From Heterobilharzia americana (lineage: Eukaryota; Platyhelminthes; Trematoda; Strigeidida; Schistosomatidae): 64,000 nt of DNA. The stretch spans positions 10,735,755 to 10,799,754 of the forward strand of contig OX104132.1 in the NCBI GenBank assembly GCA_944470555.2, read 5' to 3'. Shown in pieces: positions 36,474-48,247 of the stretch; within the stretch, counting starts at the first letter, position 1; each line of letters opens with the position of its first letter. A program made the translations under genes and the position numbers. The notes below the pieces were generated by a model that saw nothing but the letters and a program-made list of their open reading frames with translations, was not told the origin of the DNA and did no database searches.

Positions 36474-36500
36474 CCTTCAATTTGATAATACAAGTGATAA

Positions 36501-36582
36501 ATGACTGTCATAATGAATCAGTATCATTTACTCATTCTAACTAAAATTATTCTGCTTTCAAGCGCATTGAATTTTGTAAAAG
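36501..36582 (+). other. Exon 1 of UPF0506 paralogue 2 (signal peptide)
   Basis: Two in-frame ATGs (36501 and 36513) precede the hydrophobic segment. The exon ends GTAAAAG before the donor GTAAG at 36583. The second ATG gives an exon of 70 nt, matching paralogue 3 exactly and paralogue 1 to within three bases, and is further from the TA repeat, so it is the likelier start by analogy. The first is the more conservative gene-model start. Confidence 0.78.
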
Positions 36583-39500
36583 GTAAGACACTACTTATAA
36601 TCTGATACCATTCAAATCGGTATTTATCATTAGAATTTTCATGTGTTCTGTAATTGAGACTAGATTAATTACGGTTGTTTTTTTTTGGCAGATCAGTTGC
36701 ATGTATACATAAACGTATATGTAGTTATATGCTGTTTGGGTATTTTATAGTGGAGATGTGAACAATGATACAGATACAACCGGTTCGTAGGTTTTAAAGA
36801 TAACGAAATAAACATTGAATTCCATCACTAGCCAATTTTAAAATTATCACACTTGTTTACTTGAAATTTCATAGAGTGATACAGTAGTATTTGAAATCAC
36901 TTTAATGAAGTTGAATAATGTGATAAGAAGATGGAGGTTATCTTAGAAATGTAATATATATTTTGCTCAAAAACATTCGAATAATCTGATCATATATTTG
37001 CCTTTTTCATTAAAGGTTGAAGTAGACTGGAGTAAGGTAAAAATGTACAAAGGTGATTTAAATTTTCATATACGTAAGGCTTCAATAAACCTAAGTAAAC
37101 AGTCCCGATAATTTCTGTATAATCGTCTAGGACTGTTTCAAGGTCAACTCTAAACCTATTTGTATGAAGTGTTTACCTGTAGACAATGACGTCTGTCTAT
37201 CGTCTGTATTTTTCAAACTCTTCGAATGAGATTGTCTTTCCATTTAACATTATTATGCACCACTATCGACTTCATACTTCAATTGCTCCTCCTAATGTCT
37301 TTGTCACTGTACATGCAAGTAAACTGATATACACAAAGGTAGGTGATGTAATCATCTATGTATTGATGATGTTTATTTTGAAGCATAGTCTTCATTTTCT
37401 CTATGATACTGTCTAGGCTGACTGTATAGTTAACTTTTTTAATAAGTTAATTAAGCCTTCATCTTCAGATGATCCTGTATGATGACCCTTTATACGATAG
37501 TGTAATATGAATACTGCGTAGCTTGCAATATTGAGACATTTTTATACCTTGATAAGTAGATGCATGACCAGATTGTTTAAAATGTATTACGCGAATATAT
37601 TACATTTCTCAAATAACCTATATCTTCCTATCACATTATTATTTACTTCATAATATCTTCAGCATAAATTATTGTAAGCATACATTTAACTTTATAGTCG
37701 TATCAACTCATGCTTTTTGTTGAAGTTGATGAAGTTTTTCACAACTCCAGGACAGATGTTGTGTCATTCCTATTGCATTTGATTGGTGTTGATTTAATGA
37801 ATAAAAATTGACTAATGAATCCCTCTCTCTCTCTTTCTCTCTCTCCACTTAACTATATTGAGCTTAGTCCCATTCTGTTGTATATGTTGTATATGTGATT
37901 GTATACATTACCATAGACGCGTTGTTTACTAAATTATTGATCCTATTTGGGTTAATCATTCCATATTTAGCTAGACCTTTATGACTCTATGGCTTTACAA
38001 TCATTATGCATTATTCGATATATCAAATTATTTTCTTTAATTAAATTAATAGGATCCTTAAGTCAAGAGAGTTTGTTTCTGAGTGAGTTTAGGTTTCTAT
38101 GCCACTTTAATTTCATGCTTGTTAGACATTATACAAAAGGTTTCTGATTTCTCTTCTGTAAATGGTAAGACAATAGAAGCCTTAAAAATTTTTTAATTGT
38201 ACTACCGTTAATATTCATATCACTACTATACTATTTGGTTCCTGATGAGCTATTACGAATTTCTTAAAGAACTCTTGAAGATACTTATTCGTTAGTAGTG
38301 TTTCTTTTATGTATTTAAGTCCTTCGATTTACCAGTAAGTTTACCGACTCTGTTATATAAACATTTGACTAAGCCAATTTTAACTGATATTTGACTAGAT
38401 GATTAGAGGTTTAGATACCTGCTAGAATGTGTCAATTTCCAGTAGACGGTAATATCCAAACCATCATTTGTTCTTCGTTTCCCTTTACAGTTTGACAAAT
38501 ATAACTCTGTTTGTTCATTTTCCAACTCGTAAGAGAACTTGATTGCACGTACTACTGACTTTATGTGCATGGGAAAACATTAACTATGTTCCAGTTTCAA
38601 CAAGCATCTCATTACTATTTCGTGAGGGCAGGATTAATATTATTATTACTATTATTATTATTATTATTATTATTATTGTTTGTCCCTTGGGTCCCCAATG
38701 GAACATAGGGCTTCACTAGCACATCTCCAATGAGCTCTGTTCTCTGAAATCTTTTGAACCTGGCTCCACGACTACCCACAAGCTCTCATTTCTTCCTCAC
38801 ACCATCTCCTCCATGTCACCCTCACCTCAGACACCCGACTCGTCGTTTCCCATCTGGGTTCAACTCGATATCCTGGCCTGACGCGTGATGTCTTCAGTTG
38901 GCCTACTCAGTGTATGCCCAATCAATCTCCATCTCCACTTCCTTCCAGTGCATATTTGTTGAGAGATAGGTTCTTGCTTCGTTGGTTCGTCACCAGCCAG
39001 CAAGAGTTCCTTGTTGCTGATTCTGGCCATCTCATCTGATCTTCAGTAACGAGCCAGTGTAGGTGGCGGTTGTTGATGAATGTCTGTAGTTTATTGGAAA
39101 TCCCTTTCGTAACGCGAGAGCACGATTAAATATTCCTAAAATCAGGTGCTCACAAATATCTATAAATATATGTGCTACGATTAGCGATACTGGTGATCCC
39201 ATTGCTACACCTTCTTTCTGTCTATGCGGTTTTTTTATTAAGATCTGAGAAGTGTGAAGGTCAGACACAAATGTAAACACATGTAATAGAAATGATATAA
39301 TACCCATCCTGTAGTTGTTGAAAATTTCGTTACCACTACAAAGAAAGAATTCACGGTGATACGACTCTAAGAATCAGATGTCAACAATTGTATGATTATC
39401 TTGATATGTTATAAATGTCATCAAGTTGATAATACTGTATTACTGTGTGCTATGTCAAATAAACACATGTAAAATATAATGACGCTCTATGAACCTCAAA

Positions 39501-40742
39501 TAAACTGTATATATGTATCTAAGCCTATGAAAAGACCGTAGTTATGTTCAGTAGGGAGACAAAATTTCATAATATTCACTGTATCGTAATAGGATAACAA
39601 AGTGTATGAAGTGTAAAGCATGCTTTTATTTATACAGAGTGGTCTCCAGAGAGTAGCCGTCTAACCCTTACTGATAAACACTGATATAATTCAATCGATT
39701 AGGCATGATATCTTTATGCAAACCTCCCTGTTACATGAATCCTAACATTAAACATTAACATACTCTACACTTCATTGGTGCATCACTTAGCTTTTGATTA
39801 GATAATAAGCTTGATAGATCAGATTCAAAAACATCACCAAAACAGCGGTGACCAGTTTGTGTACATAACTCTGTCCTACAGACGGTTGTCATGACTTCAA
39901 CACCCTAGAAACAAAATCACGTGGATATAAAAGAACACGCAAACGTTGAAAAGTCTATCATTCGAGGACGGATCAGGGATGGTATCAAATACAGTACGGT
40001 TGATTTGAAAACAAGACAAAAGCATAAATCCATCAGCTCAAGTTTTCACGCTTCTCAGTAGTATACAGAGAACAAGTAGATAGGAAATACTGATATCAAA
40101 GCACGTAGAAGTGTATGGCAGAGGAGGGGATCTAAAAATTAAAATAGCTCAAAACATTCAAGCTTTAGAAGACATCGAAAAGTGAATATATCTGCTACAT
40201 TAAAACTAATTGCTTGCCTTCTCACCATTGAGTCCTCCATCAATGACTCCTATCGTCTCAGGAACCTGGACGAGGCAGTCTACACCTTCCTACATGGCTA
40301 GACTTCATGGACTAGTACCACGTTTTAGTCTGATCATCTCAAACCTTCTTCCAACCTAACCCTGGCATATCTTCTCGTAAAACCATCTTAGTGGAATAGG
40401 ATAATTATCGATTACTTCATTCTACCACTTTATTTCTCAAGATATTTTGTTTGTTTATAATTTCATTTTGTAAACTATCATATTGCAAGAATAATATATA
40501 CTATTTATGTGTTTTTTTTAGGTGATTGCATTGGTCTTAATGCTGACTGTTCTAAAACTGTATTCGTCCAATGCTGTGATCCTTTGTCATGTGAATTAGA
40601 TTCACCATTCAATGGGAAGTGTAAATTATGCCTATCAGCTGGATCATTCTGTTGGCGTAGTAGTGAATGTTGTTCAAAAACGTGTAGTTGGTTCAAATGC
40701 ACAGATCCTGTGAAAGATTTAGTTAAACAAATAACTGGTTAA
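36501..40742 (+). CDS. UPF0506-family secreted cysteine-rich protein, paralogue 2 (2 exons)
   Basis: Two exons (36501-36582 and 40522-40742) with a 3939-bp phase-1 GT-AG intron give 100 residues, or 96 if the in-frame ATG at 36513 is used. In-frame TGA TAA directly precede 36501, so no longer start is possible. The N-terminus has a hydrophobic signal core (LLILTKIILLSSAL). The mature part starts GDCIGLNADC and has the same 12-cysteine spacing as paralogue 1 with no length change in any loop, and the same block PFNGKC. It has a longer basic/acidic tail after the last cysteine (TDPVKDLVKQITG). Family function is unknown; secretion is inferred. The intron contains Penelope and LINE A debris. ATTAAA about 15 nt after the stop may be the poly(A) signal. 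Confidence 0.87.
37690..38430 (-). mobile_element. Penelope-like element, strongly degraded 3' part
   Basis: Plus-strand text parallels 21840-22200 in the same order: TTTGGTGTTGATT-type block, CTCTC-expanded run, CACTTAACTA, then the GTTTCTGAGTGAGTTT and GCCACTTTAAT blocks. No frame survives. In the intron of paralogue 2. A CTCTC microsatellite (37821-37852) grew inside it. Confidence 0.7.
38635..39115 (-). mobile_element. LINE family A, 3' fragment
   Basis: Antisense copy with the (ATT)n tail at 38638-38678, then the family's end (TGTCCCTTGGGTCCCCAATG) and RT C-terminus up to about 39115, where it breaks off into a Penelope RT fragment. A possible short flanking repeat (GATTAATATT vs GATTAAATATT) is too weak to claim. 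Lies in the intron of paralogue 2. Confidence 0.83.
39116..39560. mobile_element. Penelope-like fragments: RT piece (minus) and 3' end (plus)
   Basis: Minus strand 39310-39116 encodes PHRQKEGVAMGSPVSLIVAH (RT motif B) and surrounding sequence. From about 39400 the plus strand carries an end-like text equivalent to NTVLLCAMSNKHM. The minus piece abuts the LINE A fragment ending at 39115. Confidence 0.65.
39561..40521. other. Intron sequence of paralogue 2 before its domain exon
   Basis: No recognisable element apart from Penelope debris ending about 39560. Ends in the acceptor used by exon 2. Confidence 0.5.
40522..40742 (+). other. Exon 2 of UPF0506 paralogue 2 (cysteine-rich domain)
   Basis: A run of T ending in TTTTAG forms the acceptor; the exon starts GTGATTGC, completing a glycine codon with exon 1, and ends TAA at 40740-40742. 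All 12 cysteines are present and the frame is uninterrupted. Confidence 0.88.
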
Positions 40743-41069
40743 GAACGGTTACAAATATTTATTAAATACGCTAAATATTCTAATGATAAGATTGTATGAA
40801 TAATTATTACTAAATGATTGACAGCATATAATTTGATTGGGTTTGAATGTTTTCTTCTTATCAGCATTAATTCGGTTATTATTACCTTAAACAGAATGAT
40901 AATTACAGCCTAAATTTTGTTTTCTGTATTGCAAAAGATTTTTTATTTTGAGAAAGAGATGTACATTAAAGGTAAAAATATATAATCTTGATTTCTTAAA
41001 TGTTTATTTTCAACTTTTCATTGTTGTACAGTCTAACTGACTTTACGATTAGTGCTGAAAAGAAGCATG

Positions 41070-41089
41070 ACACACACACACACACACAC
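41070..41089. repeat. (CA)n microsatellite
   Basis: Ten units. Confidence 0.9.
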
Positions 41090-41319
41090 TAAGGACTATT
41101 TCTTTTGTCAGGTGATCCAATTATTCATGAAAAATCAAATTTTTAAGATAAGAAGTTCAGTATGAATACTAGTGAATAGATGACTTCATCCACAATGCTG
41201 AAGAATATGATATTAGGTTCACCTAGAAGTTACCTATAAGTTGGAGATAAAGTCTACTATACTCATTCACGTGACAGTGGTTATTACTAACCATTTTTTC
41301 TGTACTGTCTATTTCAAGT

Positions 41320-41440
41320 TGTTATTCATCGTAGACTGACATCAATTAGAGGAACAAAGGAAACCTGGGAGCACTGGACAGCTGTTTCATCCTAGTGTGG
41401 GACTCCTCAGCAGTGAGCACCCACGACCCCACCAGCAGGG
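41320..41440 (-). mobile_element. S2 hammerhead SINE, 3' part with complete ribozyme
   Basis: Minus-strand copy from the CCCTGCTGG-type text through the ribozyme to the family end (GATGTCAGTCTACGATGAAT class). The only S2 copy here with every conserved ribozyme position kept. Confidence 0.78.
41371..41420 (-). ncRNA. Type I hammerhead ribozyme (S2), predicted active
   Basis: Minus strand: stem I CACUG/CAGUG, core CUGAGGA, stem II GUCC/GGAU with loop CACACUA, GAAA, a four-base-pair stem III ACAG/CUGU with no loop, and cleavage triplet GUC. All conserved nucleotides are present. A stem III this short normally works as a dimer in the related schistosome S-alpha ribozyme (established knowledge). 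Confidence 0.72.
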
Positions 41441-41889
41441 ATCTATTTACTCACCATCCACACAGCTTATCACATTTATTTTCATTCTGTAAACTTTAAA
41501 AAATCGAATGATATGTGGTAATTAAATCTTCTAACTGACTAAATGTTCTGTATCTTAAAAAATTAAAATATAATCACGCTACTGTTGAAATCAAAACCTT
41601 CCTGTTACATGTAGGACATATTATCCTAAATATGTTGTTGGTGAGGGAATTGACGCTGGACAATTGCCTGTTGCCTAGTAATACAACATTAGATTTAGTA
41701 AGGTTTGGTTTGGAGGTAAATGATGAATATCAACTTGAATTGACATCTAGTGTTCACTAATGGCTCGAAGTTCTAATGTGAAGTTGTAATCGGTAAGGAA
41801 CAAAGGTTAGATATGAGGACAAATACTCAATGATACCATGAGGTGAAAGTCGTACTCTATTGCGAATTGAAAGGATTAGTAAAATTTTT

Positions 41890-42240
41890 CCATAAGATCA
41901 TGATCCAGTGGTTCAGTGGTAACGTGTTTATCATAACACCTGAAAGTTCCAGGTTTATCCCTTGTTGGGGGTCGTGAATGCGCACTACTAAGGAGTGCTA
42001 TGATGAAGCGAAAGAAAACAAAACGAAACCAACTTTGAAACCTTATGCACATTCATACAGTAGACACTGAGCCAGATCTAATGTGTGAGGAGTAATGATA
42101 CCAGCTGGCTGCCTAAGCCTCGATAAGTGAAATGGGATTTGAACCCATGACCAATAGCAAAAGACCTACCCAGTGCTCCAGGTTTTCAATGGTTCTCCAA
42201 CTCATGTCAGTTCGTGATAAGTACCAGCTTGATATGGAAA
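41890..42240 (+). mobile_element. S2 SINE, two degraded pieces
   Basis: 41903-41990 has the promoter region (GTGGTTCAGTGGTAACGTG and a B-box-like CCAGGTTTATCCC) and a decayed ribozyme start; 42160-42235 has the element's end text. Between them is an unrelated stretch. Confidence 0.55.
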
Positions 42241-42581
42241 TAAATATTTAAATAAATAAATCTTCTATCCATTTGTATGCAATATCACCTGTTCCTTCTG
42301 AATTTATGCAGAGTCTTCAAAGAATATAGCATTAAGATTTTCGCAGTGTCATACCTTTTTCTCATCAACAGATACAGTTCAAAGTTGGGATAATTAGTGT
42401 ACAGCTTCTGCATCGATCTCAGAATGATACTTTGAAAGCTCGTTGATGAGAACTTTCATATAGCTTCTCTTTGAATATAAATTGGAATTGTAGTGTTTGA
42501 TGACTATGGCCTTAGCAACCTATGTCTGACTTGGTAACCTTTCTAGACTGTTATCTGATTACATCATCTTTTATCATATTT

Positions 42582-43413
42582 TTATGATTATTATTTTATT
42601 ATTAGTCCCTTGGGTTCCTAGTGGAACATAGGGCTTCAGTACCACGTCTCCAGTGAACTCTGTTCTCTGAGATCTGTTCAACCTGGTCCCACGACAGCCC
42701 ACAAGCTCTCATTTCCTCCTCGCACGACCTCCTCCATGTCACCCTCACCACGCATGCCCAACTCGTCGCTTCCCATCTGGGTTCGACTCGAGGGCCTGGC
42801 CTGACGCGTGATGTCCCCAGTCGGCCTTCTCAGTGCATGCCCAATCCATCTCCACTTCCTCCTTCATATTTGTTGAGAGATAGGTTCTTGCTTCGTTGGT
42901 TCGTTCCCAGAGCTTCTTGTTGCTTATTCTTGTTATCCTGGCCATCTGATATTCAGTAGCGGGCCAGCGTAGGTGGCGGTTGTTGATGAATGTCTTTAGT
43001 TTATTGGAAATACCTTTCGTGACGCGCCAAGTCTCTGAACCATACAGAAGCACTGACTTGACTGGATTGGTGTTGAAAATCCGGATCTTGTTCCACATGC
43101 TGAGTGCAGTGCAGTAGATCTACACACTAGTTTCAGGCTAATGAATGCCTGTCTTACTTTTCCGATTCTGACTTTGACATCCTCGTCTGTGCCTGTGCCG
43201 CCTGTAGTTGAAACATTGCTTCCTAGATAAGTGAAGGAGGTTGCTTCCTTTAAGTTTCTCCCGTTCATGGTGATGGTGACTGGAGTTTGGTGTTGTTGTT
43301 GGTGGTGGTGGTGCGGTGCCTTCATCACCTCTTCCTCTGTCTTCTCTATATTCACTTGAAGTCCCGTCTTCGCTGCTTTGCCCAGCCTCTTCTGTCAACT
43401 TGTTAGTTTTTGC
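42582..43413 (-). mobile_element. LINE family A, 3' fragment with 14-bp target-site duplication
   Basis: Minus-strand RT C-terminal part (IEKTEEEVMKAPHHHH, NGRNLKEATSFTYLGS, DEDVKVRIGKVRQAFISLK, VLLYGSETWRVTKGISNKL, EEVEMDWACTEK). CTTTTATCATATTT occurs at 42568-42581 and 43414-43427, defining the insertion. One of the younger-looking copies by its long open stretches. Confidence 0.9.
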
Positions 43414-43554
43414 CTTTTATCATATTTAGAGATTTATTACTCCAGTCTTATAAATTTCCATCATCTTCTGTTCAAATAGACTTTTCAACTAAATGAATTT
43501 AATATAGTAGCGGAACTTGAACATTGTGATAGATTGTAATTCCGTTTTTAAGTC

Positions 43555-43825
43555 TTTGATGTGGTGGAAAACCCCCTGGGGTTTGAAGCGATCGCTCCAG
43601 AGTCCGAATCCCGGTGGGAACAATATCGCTCACTGGGAAGCAGGTATATCCAGCTGACGAGTCCTAAATAGGATGAAATGCGCATCGTGGATTCCATTGC
43701 TAGCTATGATCCATCATTAATGTAATTAGAACACAGGTAATATCGAGGCATCCGCATAGGAGCTGATATGCCAATAGAGACCGATCAATTCGATCCAATC
43801 AACGATGGTATCATATAAAAACAAA
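43555..43825 (+). mobile_element. S1 hammerhead SINE
   Basis: B-box GAGTCCGAATCCC at 43598, ribozyme, then the body to ATCATATAAAAACAA. The 5' promoter half is truncated. Confidence 0.82.
43646..43694 (+). ncRNA. Type I hammerhead ribozyme (S1), nearly complete
   Basis: Stem I AUCCAG/GUGGAU (five pairs; innermost pair is G-G), core CUGACGAG, stem II GUCC/GGAU, GAAA, stem III AUGC/GCAU, cleavage triplet AUC. The single stem I mismatch next to the cleavage site is the only flaw. Confidence 0.65.
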
Positions 43826-44264
43826 TATATTAAGTCTTTCTGTTAAAATTGTATCACAGTGAAACGTTAAATGATATTTTTTCACGGTAATTGAACTTAA
43901 CTCACAGTATTTTTAAGTTTTTGGTTACTACTGTTGCTGATATTTTGGTTATGAAAACTTTCATTGAATTATGTATAAAACGGTGAAGGTTTCTTATCAG
44001 CTACTAACCTTCTCTGAGTTAGCCATTATGATTTACCATTTTGGTGATACTATTTCTGTCCATTTTAGTCACTGGCCGATATTCACTTTAATTACAGTAA
44101 TTCAAGATACGTTAAATTCTAAGTAAAACTATACATTTTGATATTCTAGAGGTTGTTAACAGTTGGTAAGTTACTGTCGTAATAAGTGGATCAATTGTAA
44201 TTCTTACTCTTTTAAATTCATTAAGGGTCATTTATGCATGGAATTTTTTGAAGTGGTTGGCAAG

Positions 44265-44362
44265 TGATAATGGATATTGGCCAGTAGTGGAATCCAGGAC
44301 TCATGTTTCGTCCTATTTGGGACTTGTCAGCTGGGTGTACCTGCCTTCCAGTGAGTGGTGTT
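44265..44362 (-). mobile_element. S1 hammerhead SINE, cut off by LINE A
   Basis: Ribozyme at 44287-44335 (minus) has good stems but CUGACAAG in place of CUGANGAG (G8 to A). The copy ends where the LINE A element (44370-46930) begins. Confidence 0.72.
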
Positions 44363-44369
44363 GTTCACA

Positions 44370-46930
44370 CTGTACTGCAGTGCAGTGCAGTAAATTTCCA
44401 CACTGATTTCAGATTAATGCAGGAAGGCCTGTCTTGCTGTCTTTTCGATCCTGGCATTGACATCCTCATCTTTGCTGCCGCTTGTAGTTGAATGGATGCT
44501 GCCTAGTTCAGTAGGTGAAAGAGACAACTTCGTTTATATTTCTCATGTTGAAGGTGATTGGAGCTTGTTGTTATTGTTGTTGGTGTTGGTGTTGTTTGAG
44601 TATCTTCATCACTTCTGCCTTCTCTACATTCACTTGAAGTCCCTTTTTCGCTGCCCTGCCTTTTTCACCAACTTGTTAGTTTTAGCCTGTACATCGAGTA
44701 AGTGCTACAAGTCATTAGACATAAATTATCATCGGTGAAATTCAAACCTTCTTCTAGGCTGTTTTCATCGCATCGGTCAAAAAGCGGACGCCCGTTTCTC
44801 ACGGCACCTCACATTTTGTTGCATGATCCATTGCAGCATAATAAGGAAGGTCATCGGTGATACTAGGCAACCTTGTCTTACTTCTGCCTACACTTCAAAA
44901 GCATCACTGAGCTTTCCGTTGTGAATCACTCGGCATGTGGTGTCTTCATATAATAGTTCAATGAGGTTGTAAAGGTTTGTGGCACTAAAAACTATAGTGT
45001 TGCAGCAGTTTCCAAATTACTTGTCGGTTGACGCTGTTGAAGGCCTTTTCAAAGTAGATGAAGTTAAGGTTGAGTTGAGTTGTGTTGAGTTGAGTTGACT
45101 GCCATTCTACGCTCTGTTCTATGATGATGCACTGAGTAGGGTTGTAATTCGGTCATCACGTGATTTGTTCTTCCTTAAGCCAGCCAGCCAGCATGTTCGG
45201 TGGTGGTCGACTCAAGAGCATTTTGAAGTGATCAGCACACTGTTTCCTTTGTTTCTCCTCTTTGTTAACTAGCTTTCCTTCACTATCTTTCATTGGTTTC
45301 GCCTGCGTTCATCTCTTCCCTAACAGATAGTAAGTAACCTGGTTATTTGATATAATGTTGACAGGTCTCTGTCTCTCCTACCAGCAGCCTGTTTCGTAGA
45401 AGTGTCTTTTGTCTTTCCACGCATTCTTCTTCACTTCTTTATCCAGAGTAGTGTCTTATAGCTTGTGTTCAGTTACTCTTTTCGTTGTTCGTCCCTGCTC
45501 TGCACAGCACTGGTTCATTTTCTCCTTCATCATCTTCCTCTCCCCCCTCTATCACCTTCCATGTACCCGTTGAGTTCCATTCCAGCCCTCGTTTTACCTC
45601 TTCTTCCTTCCCAATACAGTTATGCAGGTTTCCTTCCACATAGCCTTCAAAGAGTTTCAGTGTTCTTTCACATAGGTTTCTTCAGGGATGTTGCTCAATA
45701 TCTCCCATTTTGTTCTGATGGCTGACCACGTGAACATGTGCTTTCTAGTTTCGTCCTTCAGTTCACTTCCTATTCTGGGTGATGAACTTCAACTGTGGTC
45801 ATCTATCACCAACTACTCCCAAGGCTGTCAACTTGATTTTGTAGGTAGGTTGCTTGCACTGGATAGTGAATTGTATGAACCAGCTACATCTCCTCCCCTC
45901 CTTCATCTCATCTTGTGTCCAGTAGACTGGCTGCATCTCCACTTCACTCACATTGAGGTGAAGTCGATCTGATTTTTAGTGGAATGTATCCATCTGGTGA
46001 AATTTATGTCGCTCCCCCTGTGAATATCCTTGTGTATCCTTGTACACACCGCCTCGCCTCCAATCACCAAACAACTGAATGCGCATCAGTCTGCAAACAG
46101 TTCTCCATTCTCATTCATTTCACCAAGTGCTTCTCCACCCATGATGAGTTGTCTTCGTGTGTTGTCTGCTCTCAGTTTGGCATTCATGTCACCCCACCAA
46201 CCAGGATGGATTTTGATGTCGCCATCTGGGGTGTGGTCTTGTCTAGTACTGATTGCATTTGTCTATAGAATTCCTCCTTCTTCTCTTCATCTGCATTATT
46301 TGTTGGCGTGTAGCACTGAATGATTGTGACTTCCCTTCCTTTCGACTTGAGTCATGCTGTCATCATCCTGATCCTGATCCTGATCCTGATCCTGTAGGAG
46401 TAGATTGGTTCCCACAGCATGAGAGTGAGCCTTCGATGATCTTGGGGAAATCATGATGGCCACTGCAAATCTCAGTGTGCTGTGCTCGTGGTTGTTATCT
46501 GGGTGACAATATCTGAGTAGATTATTGACTCCTCTCCAGTTGACAGTTTGTAGAGTCCACTTCCATTCCATCTGCAGATTCCTTGCAGATTGCGAGCACT
46601 CACATGCTACACCTCCTCATCTCTTTCACAATCTGAGCATCCTTGGTAGGTTGAAACATGATGCTGACATTGCATGTCCCCATGTTTACTTTCGCTTTCA
46701 TCGAGGGAGAGAAGACACATCGGCCGATTGGCTTTGCGAATGCTTTCACCAACCGGCATGATTTTGTCTCTGGGATTCCGGTGATGAATAAGTTTGTTTG
46801 TGTTTTGTATTTTGTTTGTGCTTTGAAGTTTCTTTAGCGACTGGATTGATTTTCCGGTGTAGGGTTGCCAGCTCTCTGCCTCCACAACCTTCCCTGTTTA
46901 TCCGGTCTTCGGACGGTCTGGTAACTAGTG
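44370..46930 (-). mobile_element. LINE family A, near-complete copy lacking the 3' end
   Basis: Reading right to left: 5' leader (46930-46720, same text as at 15164 and 29900), endonuclease (46710 to about 45470, with MEWKWTLQTVNWRGVNN and a DQ repeat), the EN-RT linker, RT with YINF/KAFNSVNRQ-type motif A near 45040, and the post-RT region to 44370. The tail is missing; the element ends inside the hammerhead SINE fragment at 44265-44362. Many stops; dead. Plus-strand ORFs here are antisense shadows. Confidence 0.82.
46365..46394 (-). repeat. (CCTGAT)n hexanucleotide run inside LINE A endonuclease region
   Basis: About five units of CCTGAT. On the minus strand it encodes alternating Asp-Gln and lengthens the decayed endonuclease frame. 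Confidence 0.85.
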
Positions 46931-47089
46931 AAGTAAATGTTGAAATCGTTTGGAAATTTTTTTGACTGTCGACCTTTCTCAGCTGAACGGGCATGAAAGC
47001 TAAGCGTATCTTAATGATGCTTGTGATCCAGTTTGGCAACAAATATCTATCGAAGAAATAGAAGAGAAGTAACTTTATGGATAATAGTA

Positions 47090-47250
47090 CGTTTCAGGAT
47101 ACGTGTTTCGTCCTCTTCGGTACTCGTCAGCTTGGTGAATGAAGGTGGTGTTCTCACTTTGGCTGGAATACAGTATTGATATTTTCAAACGCCAAAGCTT
47201 TTTCCACTAGGCCACCGAAGTGAGATAGCCACACTTTGTGCAGTGAATAT
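47090..47250 (-). mobile_element. S1 hammerhead SINE fragment
   Basis: The ribozyme keeps CUGACGAG and GGACGAAAC but stem I is lost (ACCAAG against CUGAAA). Promoter-like text at 47190-47245. Confidence 0.65.
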
Positions 47251-47394
47251 ATGTCTTTATTACTTATTGATTCTTGTAATTTTCCGTCGTTGTAGTGGAG
47301 CGCACTGCTCGACCTCTGTTGGCAGATGAGCTTCTACGCTGATGCCTAGATGTTGAATAAATATTCATCATATTATAAGGATAAAAAGTGAAGC

Positions 47395-47640
47395 AGTGAG
47401 CTCTGGGTTCAAGTTTCAGTAGAAATAGCCTCACTTACTGTGGTGCAGGTGCATCCAGTTAACTTGTCCTAAATAGGACGAAACGTGCATCCGGGATTCT
47501 AGAGCTAATCAGCATGTAAACTATAAAATACTGATTGCTTGTATTATATCATCGTTGATTGGACAGAATTGATCAGTCTCTATTGGAATAAGGGATCCTA
47601 TGCGGATGTCTCGATGTACCTGTATTCTGGCCATAGTACT
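47395..47640. mobile_element. S1 SINE fragments (plus ribozyme end, then inverted body)
   Basis: 47395-47525 is plus-oriented with a ribozyme whose core is GUUAACUUG; 47526-47640 is the body in minus orientation (ATCATCGTTGATTGGACAG). Confidence 0.65.
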
Positions 47641-47752
47641 CTTTAATATTAAGGGATACCTATTGGGGCCTGTTTGCCAACTAAGGTTGATCAATTTAAT
47701 CCAGTAGAACAACGAGAAATTAAAGTGATGCCAATTGAAAGATTAAAAAGAT

Positions 47753-48247
47753 TTTCAATACTAATCCAATCAAGTAAGTCAGTGCTGCTATATGGTTCAG
47801 AAACTTGGCGCTTCACGAAAACCGCTTACATCAAACTACAGGTATTCATCAACAACTGCCACCTACGCTCACTCGTTACTAAAGATCAGATGGTCAGAAA
47901 TAATAAGCAACAGAGAACTCTGGCTGACTGGCAACGAACCAACCAAGAACATATCGCTCAACAAATATGTAGGAGAAAGTGGAGATGAATTGGATTGGAC
48001 ATGCACTGAGAAGACCGGTTGGAGACATCACGCATCAGGCCAGGCTGTTGAGTGAAATCCAAATGGAAACGACTAGCTGGGCGTCCGAGGCGAGGGCGAC
48101 ATGGAGGAGATCAAGTGAGGGAGGAAGAAATGAAAGTTTGCAGGCAGTGGTGGAGCCAGGTTGAAAAGACTGCCAAGAAGCGAGTGAAATGCAGACATGC
48201 TACTGAAGCCTTATGTTCCACCTGGAACCCAAGGGACAAATAACAAT
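47753..48247 (+). mobile_element. LINE family A, short 3' fragment with imperfect target-site duplication
   Basis: Begins at the equivalent of IQSSKSVLLYGSETWRFTK and ends in GGGACAAATAACAATAAT. Flanks AATTGAAAGATTAAAAAGAT (47733-47752) and AATTGAAAGACTAAAGATTT (48248-48267) are near-identical and read as an aged target-site duplication. Confidence 0.85.

Noticed and set aside
36583..40521. An additional UPF0506 domain exon within the long intron of paralogue 2
   Set aside because: No cysteine-pair codon pattern or acceptor-flanked exon was found on either strand; the content is Penelope and LINE debris.
45465..46761. Series of plus-strand ORFs of 67-97 codons
   Set aside because: All are antisense to the minus-strand LINE A endonuclease and linker; no family pattern in these frames.
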